DNA from: Weeksella massiliensis
GTDB taxonomy: Bacteria; Bacteroidota; Bacteroidia; Flavobacteriales; Weeksellaceae
DNA length: 63,441 bases
Direction of reading: 5' to 3'
NCBI GenBank assembly: GCA_000751595.1
Contig: CCMH01000052.1
Coordinates: forward strand, 1-63,441
The position numbers were made by a program, and so were the translations under genes. Each line of letters starts with the position of its first letter. Position 1 is the stretch's first letter. This document shows, piece by piece, positions 18,831-27,053 of this stretch. The notes below the pieces were generated by a model. It was not told the origin of the DNA. It saw nothing but the letters and a program-made list of their open reading frames with translations, and did not search any database.

Positions 18831-20840
18831 TTATTCTTTGACCAAAACTACATGCTGAGAATTGATTAGGATTAGTTTGTTTTTATAATCTTTGAAATCT
18901 CGATAATATTTATTGGGCAAGGTTGCATAAGGCAATAATTCTTGTGTTTGGACCAAAATATAGTCGTCTTTTTGCACAATTGCATATACATAACTTGCTG
19001 CATTATCCTTCACAAGCGAGGTGTCTTGGGTAGGAAGTGATTCTACTTTATAACCTGCAGGAATTTTGATTTTGATGGTTTTGGTAATCGTCGAAGGTGT
19101 ACCAAACTCTAACGGATGATTTCTCGTATTAAAAAATAGATTGCTTTCGGTTTCTGATAAAAATAAAAGTGGATTGAAAATGAGTTTGTAACCAATTTTT
19201 TCAACCTTCAGATTAGAGAAGTTAAAGGTCTGACGCATTAAACCTTCGTTGTTGTCTTGCACTCTAAAATTCTCAACCTTCATATCAAAATTCTCTGTTT
19301 TATCTTCTTCAAAACCTTTTTGATCATCGTGATATGCTTCAGAATCTGTTAAATAAAAATAATTATCTGCGGTGTCGGTATATCGACCAGAAAATTCTCC
19401 TGCATCGCTAAGGTCCGCATCAACTGTGATTTTACGGTTACTCATTACATAGTTTTGTAATGGGAATTCGGTTGTTCCGTTAGGTGTAATCAACATTCCG
19501 CGGTAATTCAACGCTCGGATTGGTAGCAAATTAATATCAGAATGTGGCGAAGTGGCATCCATCAAATAATTTTTACCATTGTCGTAAACATGCGCAATAG
19601 TATAATTTAACTTATGTTTTGATGGGAAAGAAAAATCTAAAATCCCGTTATCGGTCGAACTCAAAACGATCGGATTTGCCGTTAATTCTGCTTTTTGCAA
19701 CATCGAAATCAAGAGAAGATTGATGTCGGTTACGCTTCCGGTTTGGTCGTTGAAGCTTTTTCTCACCCCATTATCCGTTGCAATTCCGTACACATTATTC
19801 CATCGATAATTGTTTTTTACAAAATCGAAAATCGCTTTCATTTTTTCTGCTGGCGTAGATTTATTAGCGGTTAATTCTTTCACCTTTTTATCCAAAAATC
19901 CATTTCCATTCAGTTGTTCACCAAAAGTTTCCGATTTCATTAAATCTTTTCCTATCGTATTCCAATCAGTTGTAAAAAATTGTGGATTACCATTTTTAGG
20001 AATATATGCCGCAAGCTCGAACCGAATTGCACTCAACAAGTTTTTGGGGTTTAATACATACGCTTCTAGATAAATTGGCGCTAAATTTTCGTATGAATAA
20101 TTGTTGATATCCAGCGAGTAACGATAGTTTTCGTAATTGGTTTTTGTATCAATAACATTTCCACCTTGCATTCTATAGCGTATTGTATTGCTCACAGAAG
20201 CTGTCTTTTCTTGTTTTTCTTTGGTGTTTGTTTTAGGTTCTAATTGTCCGGTAACGAAAGGTTGATAACGCAAACTTTCATTTGTTTCTATCGAAAAATC
20301 ACTTTTCACGACTGGGATATTTGTTTGGAAATACCACGGCTCGGTAAGTTGGTAAAAAGGGGAAGTTACTTCATACGAAAACTCGATAATCGAACCGTCT
20401 TTTACATTTGGGAAAGTAAAGGTTTCTAAATTATGATATTTAGAAGTTTTGTCCGAAACAATGTCTTTTTTGTCTATTTTGGTTTCGACAATCTTACCGT
20501 TTTCTAAATTATAAGTAACAACTTTCAGGTCAGATATTTTCTCAATATCCGCGTTGTTTTTTCTGAGTTTTACTTGATGTACAAAAGCATTTCTGGGAGC
20601 GTAATTTTTGTTGTAAACTTTGATACGATAAAAGTCAACAACTTTTTTTTCTATATCACCTTTCTGAAAATTCCAATCAATGGTTACTTTTTCCGAAGAG
20701 TATAAGATTTCTGCTGAAGCATTAGGCGTAATGGTACTGTTTGTTTTTTCTAATTCTTGGACAGAAACTTTTCCGAATCGATAGTCTTGTGCTTGAACAA
20801 AACTAGAGATTATAAGGAGCAGAGATAAAATTTGTTTCAT
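18831..20840 (-). CDS. Exported DUF3857/transglutaminase-like protein
   Basis: A 669-residue protein with a signal peptide (ILSLLLIISSFVQAQ), a DUF3857 beta-sandwich domain (about 50-250), a transglutaminase-like core (about 290-420) and a C-terminal beta domain. In the core the histidine and aspartate are recognisable (YTIAHVYDNGKNYLMDATSP), but the position where the catalytic cysteine normally sits reads GSVTDINLLL. It may therefore be a non-catalytic fold. Such proteins are common in Bacteroidota and are thought to act in the periplasm or at the surface; the role is unknown. It interrupts an otherwise metabolic gene series with its own terminator. Confidence 0.8.
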   Translation of the reverse strand: MKQILSLLLIISSFVQAQDYRFGKVSVQELEKTNSTITPNASAEILYSSEKVTIDWNFQKGDIEKKVVDFYRIKVYNKNYAPRNAFVHQVKLRKNNADIEKISDLKVVTYNLENGKIVETKIDKKDIVSDKTSKYHNLETFTFPNVKDGSIIEFSYEVTSPFYQLTEPWYFQTNIPVVKSDFSIETNESLRYQPFVTGQLEPKTNTKEKQEKTASVSNTIRYRMQGGNVIDTKTNYENYRYSLDINNYSYENLAPIYLEAYVLNPKNLLSAIRFELAAYIPKNGNPQFFTTDWNTIGKDLMKSETFGEQLNGNGFLDKKVKELTANKSTPAEKMKAIFDFVKNNYRWNNVYGIATDNGVRKSFNDQTGSVTDINLLLISMLQKAELTANPIVLSSTDNGILDFSFPSKHKLNYTIAHVYDNGKNYLMDATSPHSDINLLPIRALNYRGMLITPNGTTEFPLQNYVMSNRKITVDADLSDAGEFSGRYTDTADNYFYLTDSEAYHDDQKGFEEDKTENFDMKVENFRVQDNNEGLMRQTFNFSNLKVEKIGYKLIFNPLLFLSETESNLFFNTRNHPLEFGTPSTITKTIKIKIPAGYKVESLPTQDTSLVKDNAASYVYAIVQKDDYILVQTQELLPYATLPNKYYRDFKDYKNKLILINSQHVVLVKE

Positions 20841-20908
20841 ATAAGCGTGTATTAATTATTTGTTAAAACAATAACACTTCGAAGATAAACAAACTTTTTG
20901 GGCGAAAG

Positions 20909-21361
20909 TTAAATTTTATTTTTAGAATCGATAAAAATGGTGACCGGTCCATCGTTCAATAATTTGACTTTCATATCGGCTCCAAAAATGCCAGTTTGCA
21001 AAGGTTTAGAAAAGTTCGCTTGCATAACTTCTAAGAATTTTTCGTACTGTTGTTTCGCCATTTCTGGTTTCGATGCAAGAATGTAAGACGGGCGGTTTCC
21101 TTTCTTGGTCGAGGCATGTAACGTAAATTGACTCACGATAAGCAATTCTCCATCAACTTGTTCTACATCCCAATTCATGATGTCGTTTTCATCGGGGAAA
21201 ATTCTGAGTTGTTTTATTTTTTTAGCCATCCAACCAAAATCTTCTTCGTTATCTTCTGCTTCAAATCCTACCAAAACCAAAAGTCCTTTCTTTATCTGCC
21301 CTGTTATTTCTCCTTCTACGCGAACTTCTGCATGGGTAACTCGTTGTAAAATAATGCGCAT
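20909..21361 (-). CDS. dtd: D-aminoacyl-tRNA deacylase
   Basis: A 150-residue cytoplasmic proofreading enzyme that removes D-amino acids and glycine from mischarged tRNA. The two signature motifs are present: SQFTLHA near residue 78 and the C-terminal NDGPVTIFIDS near residue 137. The N-terminus MRIILQRVTHAEVRVEG is canonical. It begins three bases after the rsgA stop codon, so it is part of the same operon. Confidence 0.96.
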   Translation of the reverse strand: MRIILQRVTHAEVRVEGEITGQIKKGLLVLVGFEAEDNEEDFGWMAKKIKQLRIFPDENDIMNWDVEQVDGELLIVSQFTLHASTKKGNRPSYILASKPEMAKQQYEKFLEVMQANFSKPLQTGIFGADMKVKLLNDGPVTIFIDSKNKI

Positions 21362-21364
21362 GGT

Positions 21365-22282
21365 TTATTCTGTGTAAATATCGTCTTGTAAGAATGTTAA
21401 GTAATTTTCGTAACGCGATTCGGCAATTTCACCTTTTTCTACTGCTTCGCGTACGCCACATTTCGGTTCGTTGACATGGATACAATTATCGAATTTGCAA
21501 TGATCCCGGAATTCGTAAAATTCAGGGAAACAGTTTTGGAGTTCTTTCTTCTCGAAATGCACCAAACCAAACTCTTTGATGCCCGGCGTGTCGATTATAA
21601 AGCCGCCAAAAGGCCAAGGATACATTTGGGCAAAAGTTGTGGTGTGTTGTCCTTTGCTATTGAAATCAGAAACTTGATGCGTTTTTAGATCCAAGGTCGG
21701 ATCCAAGGTGTTGAGCAAAGTCGATTTTCCTACACCCGAATGTCCAGAAACCAAACTCACACAGTCTTTCATTCGATTTTTAACTTCTTCTAAACCATCG
21801 CCAGTTTCGGCAGAAATAGAAAAACTTTCGTAACCAATCGGATGATAAATCGATTGGTAATGTTCTAATTCTTGCAAATCTTCTTCGGTGTATGCGTCTA
21901 TTTTGTTGAACAATAAAATGACGGGAATGTGGTACGCTTCGGCTGTAACAAGAAAACGATCGATGAAACCCAATGAAGTTTTGGGATTACTCAGCGTAAT
22001 CATTAAAAAAGCCAAATCGATATTCGAGGCAATAATATGTGTTTTTTTGGATAAGTTAACCGATTTCCGAATGATGTAATTTTTGCGTTCATGTATGTGT
22101 GTAATGACCGCAATTTCATCTTTATCAATTTCAAAATCAACTTCATCGCCCACCGCAATCGGATTGGTGTGTTTGATGTTTGCAATTCTAAATTTACCTC
22201 GAATCCGGGCTTGATATTCCTTGCCTTCCTCGGTCAGAAGATGGTACCAACTCCCAGTAGATTTTGTTACAATTCCCTTCAA
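21365..22282 (-). CDS. rsgA: Ribosome small subunit-dependent GTPase RsgA
   Basis: A 305-residue circularly permuted GTPase that tests maturing 30S subunits. Order: OB domain (about 1-70), then G4 (LLFNKIDAY), G1 (SGHSGVGKSTLLN near residue 180) and G3 (DTPGIKEFG), with a zinc finger at the C-terminus (FRDHCKFDNCIHVNEPKCGV). The order G4-G1-G3 proves the permutation. It lies six bases after the DAHP synthase gene and three before dtd. Confidence 0.95.
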   Translation of the reverse strand: MKGIVTKSTGSWYHLLTEEGKEYQARIRGKFRIANIKHTNPIAVGDEVDFEIDKDEIAVITHIHERKNYIIRKSVNLSKKTHIIASNIDLAFLMITLSNPKTSLGFIDRFLVTAEAYHIPVILLFNKIDAYTEEDLQELEHYQSIYHPIGYESFSISAETGDGLEEVKNRMKDCVSLVSGHSGVGKSTLLNTLDPTLDLKTHQVSDFNSKGQHTTTFAQMYPWPFGGFIIDTPGIKEFGLVHFEKKELQNCFPEFYEFRDHCKFDNCIHVNEPKCGVREAVEKGEIAESRYENYLTFLQDDIYTE

Positions 22283-22288
22283 ATTATT

Positions 22289-23368
22289 TTATATTTTTTC
22301 TTCGTTTTTGGTCATTATTTTGTTTTGATGCGCAACAGATTCTTGGTGAATCGCTTGGAATAATTTATCGACAAAATCATCGGACAAACCTAAACTCGAA
22401 GCGTATTTCAATGAATTTTGTTTGATTTGCGTCCAACGTTCTGGCTGAAAAACAGCAACATTGTGTTCTTTTTTTAGTTCGCCAATGGCCAAAGCAATTT
22501 TCATGCGTTGAGCAACTGTGTCGAGTAAAGTATTGTCTAATTCGTCGATCTGATGACGTAAATTGGCAATGTTGTTTTTATAAATCGAATCAGGATCATC
22601 AGATTGTCTGATTTCTAATTGTTGCAAGATTTCTAACAATCGTGCTGGGGTAATTTGTTGTGCCGCATCCGACCATGCTTCATCGGGATTGTTGTGTGTC
22701 TCGATCATCAAACCATTGTACTCGAAATTGAAAGCTTGCTGAGCAACGTCAAACAATCCTGTTCTGTTGCCACAAATATGCGACGGATCGCACAATATAG
22801 GAATGTTTGGTAGCTGATTTTTGAAATCTAAAGCAATTTGCCATTGCGGATTGTTGCGATATTTTGTTTTTTTATAGGTAGAAAATCCACGATGAATCGC
22901 TCCTAAATTTTTAATGTTTTGCGCTTCGAGTCTTTCCAATGCTCCAATCCATAAATCGAGATCAGGATTAACAGGATTTTTTACCAAAACTATTTTGTCG
23001 GTTCCTTGCAGAGCTTCGGCAATCTCTTGTACTGTAAACGGATTTACGGTAGAGCGGGCACCAATCCAAAGGATATCCACATCATATTCTAAAGCTAATT
23101 TGGCATGATTGGCATTGGCAATTTCTGTTGCGATCATCATCCCAAATTCATCTTTTACTTTTTTCAACCAATTCAACCCGATTGCGCCAACGCCTTCGAA
23201 ACAATTGGGTTTGGTTCTTGGTTTCCAAATTCCTGCCCGAAAGACTTGTGTGTAATCTTTTGGCAATTGCTCGGCAATGCTCAACATTTGTTTTTCGCTT
23301 TCGGCACTACATGGACCAGCGATTATCAAAGGTTTGTCGAATTTTTGTATCCAGTTGTTGTTGTTCAT
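22289..23368 (-). CDS. Bifunctional DAHP synthase / chorismate mutase
   Basis: A 359-residue fusion that carries out the first step of the shikimate pathway and the chorismate-to-prephenate branch. Residues 1 to about 250 are a KDO8P-type (AroA-beta) DAHP synthase: IIAGPCSAES, FRAGIWKPRTKP, GARSTVNPFTVQEI, CDPSHICGNR, MIETHNNPDEAWSDAAQQ. Residues about 265-345 are an AroQ-type helical chorismate mutase (LRHQIDELDNTLLDTVAQRM). The fusion allows feedback by prephenate or aromatic products in related enzymes. A hairpin and 54 bases separate it from the aminotransferase gene; no tyrA lies between them. Confidence 0.93.
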   Translation of the reverse strand: MNNNNWIQKFDKPLIIAGPCSAESEKQMLSIAEQLPKDYTQVFRAGIWKPRTKPNCFEGVGAIGLNWLKKVKDEFGMMIATEIANANHAKLALEYDVDILWIGARSTVNPFTVQEIAEALQGTDKIVLVKNPVNPDLDLWIGALERLEAQNIKNLGAIHRGFSTYKKTKYRNNPQWQIALDFKNQLPNIPILCDPSHICGNRTGLFDVAQQAFNFEYNGLMIETHNNPDEAWSDAAQQITPARLLEILQQLEIRQSDDPDSIYKNNIANLRHQIDELDNTLLDTVAQRMKIALAIGELKKEHNVAVFQPERWTQIKQNSLKYASSLGLSDDFVDKLFQAIHQESVAHQNKIMTKNEEKI

Positions 23369-23386
23369 AACATTACAAATTTAAGG

Positions 23387-23410
23387 CTTTCTGTTTTATT
23401 AGACAGAAAG
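23387..23410 (-). other. Hairpin between aminotransferase and DAHP synthase genes
   Basis: CTTTCTGT (23387-23394) pairs with ACAGAAAG (23403-23410) in the 54-base gap. There is no T run after it, so it is probably not a terminator; it may be an RNA-processing or stability element. Confidence 0.4.
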
Positions 23411-23422
23411 TGTTGGGGTTGT

Positions 23423-24568
23423 TTATTTATTGTTTATTCGTTTGTTGATTTCATCTAGTTGCGCTTCGGGTACACAGAGCGAAAGTCGAACGTAACCTGC
23501 GCCATTACTACCGAAAATGCTTCCGGGAGTAATAAATATTTTTTTGTCGTGTAATAGTCGATCGACAAATTCGTAATCATTTTCTTGATGTTTAATTTTT
23601 GCCCAAACAAACATTCCGCAAGAATTTTCTGCGAAACTTAAGTCCAACTTAGTCGCAATTTCTTGCACAAGTTTTCGTCGATATTCGTAAGTAGAATTGA
23701 GTTGTTTGTACCATAAATTATCGAGTCGGAGGGCTGTTGCTGCGGCTTTTTGGAGTGCATAATACATGCCAGAATCCATATTGGTTTTTACCTTGAGCAC
23801 CGTTTTTAGGAGTGTTTCATTTCCGATCAACATTCCAATTCGCCAACCTGCAATATTGAAGGTTTTGCTTAGAGAATTAAGTTCTAAGGCTACGTATTTT
23901 GCACCCTCAAAATTAAAAATACTTTTAGGATTAGGATTGAGAATCAAACTATACGGATTGTCATTAACCAGCAATATTTGGTGTTTTTTGGCGAATAGAA
24001 TCAAGCGCTCGAAAGTTTCATCGCTTGCGTTTGCACCTGTTGGCATGTGTGGATAATTGATCCACATAATCTTGGGTTTTTGTTGAGCAAGCCGTTCGAG
24101 TTGTTCGAAATCAGGTTGCCAATTTCCGGTTTCATTCAGGTCGTAATAGATTGGTTTTGCGCGCAAAATTTTTGTTACCGAACTGTAGGTAGGATAGCCC
24201 GGATTCGGAATCAGAACCGAATCACCTTCGTTGAGAAAAGCCATCGAAATATGCATAATTCCTTCTTTCGAACCCATCAAGGGTAAAATTTCGGTAGGAT
24301 GATCACAAGTTACGTCAAACTTTGCCCAATAAAAATCAGCCATTGCTTTTCGTAAATCATCCAAACCACGATAACTCTGATATTGATTATTGCCTTGTTG
24401 GGCGTGCAGAATTAAAGATTCTATCACCGATGGATGCGGTTGCAAATCGGGACTACCAATTGCTAAAGACAACACAGGAATATCGGTTTTTAGATGGGCA
24501 ATTTCTTCTAATTTTCGTGAGAAGTAGTATTCTTCTACTTCGGTTAATCGGTTCGCTGCTTGTATCAT
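23423..24568 (-). CDS. Class I/II PLP-dependent aminotransferase (probable aromatic)
   Basis: A 381-residue fold-type I aminotransferase. The PLP lysine is in SLSKTFNIAGWRIGM near residue 235, with YPTYSSVTKIL near residue 125, NYPHMPTGA near residue 172 (the usual NPxNPTG is changed) and NDNPYS near residue 205. Sitting between pheA and the DAHP synthase/chorismate mutase gene suggests it transaminates phenylpyruvate or prephenate, but sequence alone cannot exclude other substrates. Its start overlaps the end of pheA by four bases, which implies translational coupling. Confidence 0.85.
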   Translation of the reverse strand: MIQAANRLTEVEEYYFSRKLEEIAHLKTDIPVLSLAIGSPDLQPHPSVIESLILHAQQGNNQYQSYRGLDDLRKAMADFYWAKFDVTCDHPTEILPLMGSKEGIMHISMAFLNEGDSVLIPNPGYPTYSSVTKILRAKPIYYDLNETGNWQPDFEQLERLAQQKPKIMWINYPHMPTGANASDETFERLILFAKKHQILLVNDNPYSLILNPNPKSIFNFEGAKYVALELNSLSKTFNIAGWRIGMLIGNETLLKTVLKVKTNMDSGMYYALQKAAATALRLDNLWYKQLNSTYEYRRKLVQEIATKLDLSFAENSCGMFVWAKIKHQENDYEFVDRLLHDKKIFITPGSIFGSNGAGYVRLSLCVPEAQLDEINKRINNK

Positions 24569-25386
24569 TTTATCCCTTGTTTATATTCACCTAATATTTC
24601 TAAATCAGTCAGTTTTTTTGCAATTTTTCCTAACAATAAATAATAACGTTCCTTGTCCGGAAAAGTAAGATCCGCATGGAAAGAATATTTCCACGGTTTA
24701 TGAATTATCGGAATCGACTGTAATTTTTCTAGATTGATGCCTAATGTTGCAGCTTCATTGAGAACGCCTGCCAAAGCTCCGGTTTCGTGCGTGGTCGAAA
24801 AACGCAAAGAGGCTTTGTTGAATTCTTTCAGTTCGCAATGTTTTTTTTCTAATACAAAGAAACGGGTAAAGTTATCGGGATAGGTTTGGATTGCCGATGC
24901 AACAATGTCCAAATCATAAACTTCTGCAGCTTTTTTCGAGGCTATTGCGGCAACGTTTTCTAAGTTGTTTTCGGCAATTTTTTGTGCGATAAGAGCTGTG
25001 TCTAAATCGTTAACAATTTTCCAGTCAGGGTGTTGATCTAGATAATTCATGCATTGTAATAAAGCCATTTGATGCGAACGAACTTCTTGAATGTCGCTAA
25101 GCTTTTGTCCTTTTTTCACCATTAATTGATGTTGAATAGATAAGAAAATCTCGCCAACAACTTTCAGTTGATACTGAGTAATCAATCCGTAATTGGGTAG
25201 GATAGAGCCTGCAATTGTGTTTTCGATAGCCATTATTGCGGCGTCAACTTCTTCGTAGGCAACGGCCTTCGCAAGAGTAGAAAAGGTGTCGCACATTTGC
25301 AATTCGCAATCGTTCCCGAAGAATTTATTTGCAGCTTCATGATGGTATGATCCTGCGTAACCTTGTATTGCAATTCTTTTTTTCAT
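24565..25386 (-). CDS. pheA: Prephenate dehydratase
   Basis: A 273-residue monofunctional enzyme converting prephenate to phenylpyruvate. N-terminal lobe: IAIQGYAGSYHHEAA, VDAAIMAIENTIAGSI and RSHQMALLQCMNYL. C-terminal ACT regulatory domain (about 195-270): FSTTHETGALAGVLNEAATLGINLEKLQSIP, which normally binds phenylalanine. The expected ESRP-type segment is altered to QSIP. The start at 25386 (MKKRIAIQGYAGS) is chosen over an upstream ATG inside the terminator hairpin. First structural gene of the operon, directly after a leader peptide and attenuator. Confidence 0.93.
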   Translation of the reverse strand: MKKRIAIQGYAGSYHHEAANKFFGNDCELQMCDTFSTLAKAVAYEEVDAAIMAIENTIAGSILPNYGLITQYQLKVVGEIFLSIQHQLMVKKGQKLSDIQEVRSHQMALLQCMNYLDQHPDWKIVNDLDTALIAQKIAENNLENVAAIASKKAAEVYDLDIVASAIQTYPDNFTRFFVLEKKHCELKEFNKASLRFSTTHETGALAGVLNEAATLGINLEKLQSIPIIHKPWKYSFHADLTFPDKERYYLLLGKIAKKLTDLEILGEYKQGIK

Positions 25387-25391
25387 AGTAC

Positions 25392-25424
25392 AAAAAAAAA
25401 GTCCCACATTTCTGTGGGACTTTT
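25392..25424 (-). terminator. Attenuator terminator before pheA
   Basis: On the minus strand GTCCCACA-GAAA-TGTGGGAC (25420-25401), extended by AAAAA/TTTTT, followed by nine T residues. It is a textbook intrinsic terminator placed about 15 bases upstream of the pheA ATG and after the leader peptide. It would stop transcription before the structural genes unless an alternative fold forms. Confidence 0.9.
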
Positions 25425-25475
25425 TATAAAATTAAATTATCAATCATTTATAACTTATCTACATAGCCTTCCCAC
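25414..25475 (-). promoter_or_regulatory. Antiterminator pairing segments of the aromatic attenuator
   Basis: GUGGGA at 25475-25470 (inside leader codons 21-22) is complementary to UCCCAC at 25419-25414, the 5' arm of the terminator. Pairing these would prevent the terminator. Just upstream, ACUUUUUCUGG (over leader codons 12-15) can pair with CCAAAAGAAGU with one mismatch and one wobble, giving the competing 1:2 hairpin. The geometry is that of classical amino acid attenuators: stalling at the aromatic codons frees segment 2. Confidence 0.7.
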
Positions 25476-25535
25476 TTCTTTTGGATTCGTCCAGAAAAAG
25501 TAAAAAAAGTAGCTTGTAAATAAAGATATATTCAT
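25455..25535 (-). CDS. Aromatic leader peptide of the pheA operon attenuator
   Basis: A 26-codon ORF too short for routine calling. It begins MNISLFTSYFFYFFW and ends with a TAA at 25455. Eight of 26 codons are aromatic (five Phe, two Tyr, one Trp), seven of them consecutive (codons 9-15). It ends about 35 bases before the terminator hairpin, which is itself just upstream of pheA. A TAGCTTTG -7 box lies about 20 bases before its ATG. Function by analogy with enteric phe and trp leaders: ribosome stalling on uncharged aromatic tRNA would favour antitermination. No sequence relative is known to me from flavobacteria; the reading is from composition and position. Confidence 0.8.
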   Translation of the reverse strand: MNISLFTSYFFYFFWTNPKEVGRLCR

Positions 25536-25555
25536 TATTTGCTTTTTGTATCTAA

Positions 25556-25563
25556 CAAAGCTA
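25556..25563 (-). promoter_or_regulatory. Predicted -7 box of the aromatic operon
   Basis: TAGCTTTG on the minus strand fits TAnnTTTG and would start transcription about 15 bases before the leader ATG. A -33 TTG at normal spacing is not evident. Confidence 0.5.
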
Positions 25564-25607
25564 TTAAATAATTTGATAATTGTTTACTTTTAACCAAAAT
25601 TTTTTTC

Positions 25608-26303
25608 ATGGGCATAGAAATTAAGGCTTTAACCAAAAAATATCAAGAACAATTAGCGTTAGATCAGGTTTCTTTCAAGATTCAGTCGGGCGAAGTTGTT
25701 GGGTTATTAGGGCCAAATGGAGCAGGGAAATCAACGTTGATGAAATGTATTACCAATGCCATTTTGCCGACAAGCGGGGAGATTTTGGTAGATTCTTATT
25801 CGGTTGTTCAGCAACCAGAAAAAACTAAAAAACGAATAGGATTTTTGCAAGAAAATAATCCATTATACCTTGATATGTATGTGCAAGAATACCTGCAATT
25901 TGTGGCCAGTATTCATTCTTGTACAAAGAGTAGAGTGCAAGAAGTGATAGAGCTTGTTGGGTTAACAGTAGAAAAAAAGAAAAAAATTAATCAACTTTCT
26001 AAAGGTTATAAACAACGGGTTGGTTTGGCTCAAGCGATTTTGGCCGATCCAGAAATTCTGATTCTCGATGAGCCTACCAATGGTTTAGATCCCAATCAGA
26101 TTATCGAGATTCGCGAGTTGATTCGTTCTTTAGGAACCCAAAAAACGGTGATTCTTTCTACGCATATCATGCAAGAAGTTGAGGCGTTATGTTCGCGAGT
26201 ATTGTTGTTGAACAAAGGAAAAGTGATAGCCGATCAGCCGATAGAAGATTTTAAAGGTCAGTACAAAAATTTAGAAGAAGCTTTTCAGGTTCTTACAAAA
26301 TAA
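25608..26303 (+). CDS. ABC transporter ATP-binding protein, GldA-like but short
   Basis: A 231-residue ATPase with Walker A (GLLGPNGAGKSTLM), Q-loop (FLQENNPLYLDMYVQEYL), signature LSKGYKQRVGLA, Walker B (ILILDEPTNGLDPNQ) and H-loop (LSTHIMQEVEA). The DPNQIIEIRELI and HIMQEVEALC stretches resemble GldA, the gliding-motility ABC ATPase of flavobacteria. It lacks about 65 residues of the GldA C-terminal region while keeping the terminal LEEAFQVLTK. No permease (GldF/GldG) lies beside it, so its partner is elsewhere or it has a different job. Closed by a terminator. Confidence 0.8.
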   Translation: MGIEIKALTKKYQEQLALDQVSFKIQSGEVVGLLGPNGAGKSTLMKCITNAILPTSGEILVDSYSVVQQPEKTKKRIGFLQENNPLYLDMYVQEYLQFVASIHSCTKSRVQEVIELVGLTVEKKKKINQLSKGYKQRVGLAQAILADPEILILDEPTNGLDPNQIIEIRELIRSLGTQKTVILSTHIMQEVEALCSRVLLLNKGKVIADQPIEDFKGQYKNLEEAFQVLTK

Positions 26304-26333
26304 GCTTTCAGGTTCGAAAAGCCTTTAGGTGCA

Positions 26334-26382
26334 AAAAATAAATCCGACGAAGAAATGTTCTTGGTCGGATTTATTTTTTTGG
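26334..26382 (+). terminator. Intrinsic terminator between convergent genes
   Basis: Thirteen-base arms (26336-26348 and 26364-26376, core AAATCCGAC/GTCGGATTT) flanking a 15-base loop and followed by a T run; it serves the ABC ATPase gene and perhaps the opposing thioredoxin-like gene. Confidence 0.85.
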
Positions 26383-26387
26383 ATGAA

Positions 26388-26897
26388 TTATTTTTTCAAG
26401 ACAAAAACATCTTGAATGTTCTGAAGGTTTTCTGCCGAAAGCGTTGAGGTTTTTTGTAATTTTTTTATCATTTCATCTACCTCTTCTTTAGAAGACGGAG
26501 CGCCTAAATTTTCACCATTCACACGAGAATCTTCCAAAACATTTCCTTCTTTGTCGAGGATAACCCAAAAAGGTAAACCTTGTTTTTCGCCCTTTAGTTT
26601 TTTCAATAATTCTTCGCCGCCTTGGGTTTCTAAGTTTTTCTTTTCGGGACGTTCTTGCACAGTGATGAATACTTTTTCATAATGATCGTCGAAATATTTC
26701 TTCACTCGTTCATCGTCCATGTTTTTCTCCATCTTTTTGCACCATCCACACCAAGATGCATGAAAAAAAACCAATACGTTTTTGTTTTCTTTCTGTGCGA
26801 TTTGTTGGGCATTCGACCATAATTCGTTGGCAGTTTGTGCTTGTAAACCTGTCGAGAAACTTATTGCGAAGAATAAGATGAGTAAGCGGATGTTCAT
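26388..26897 (-). CDS. Exported thioredoxin-fold protein
   Basis: A 169-residue protein with a signal peptide (LLILFFAISFSTGLQAQ) and a thioredoxin domain with the redox pair in HASWCGWCKKMEKN near residue 55, like DsbD gamma-domain or thioredoxin_7 proteins. It is expected to reduce or shuffle disulfides in the periplasm. The start at 26897 (MNIRLLILFF) is preferred because a longer upstream start would bury the signal sequence. The cis-proline is probably in GLPFWVIL near residue 105. The substrate is unknown. Confidence 0.82.
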   Translation of the reverse strand: MNIRLLILFFAISFSTGLQAQTANELWSNAQQIAQKENKNVLVFFHASWCGWCKKMEKNMDDERVKKYFDDHYEKVFITVQERPEKKNLETQGGEELLKKLKGEKQGLPFWVILDKEGNVLEDSRVNGENLGAPSSKEEVDEMIKKLQKTSTLSAENLQNIQDVFVLKK

Positions 26898-27053
26898 AAT
26901 TTTATTTTTGATAAAGGTAAAAAGTCTCAAGTTTTTTTTGAGTAGAAAATTAGATTTATTCAATTATTTTTTTGCGTTCTGCATTTCATCCTACCGAAAT
27001 CCAAAAGAAAAATAGTAAAGTTTTTTGGTGTAAAAAGTTTTGGACAAAATCCT

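Noticed and set aside
25401..25420. Hairpin taken at first as an ordinary terminator for a plus-strand gene
   Set aside because: No plus-strand gene ends near it; its T run, position before pheA and pairing with the leader ORF fit a minus-strand attenuator.
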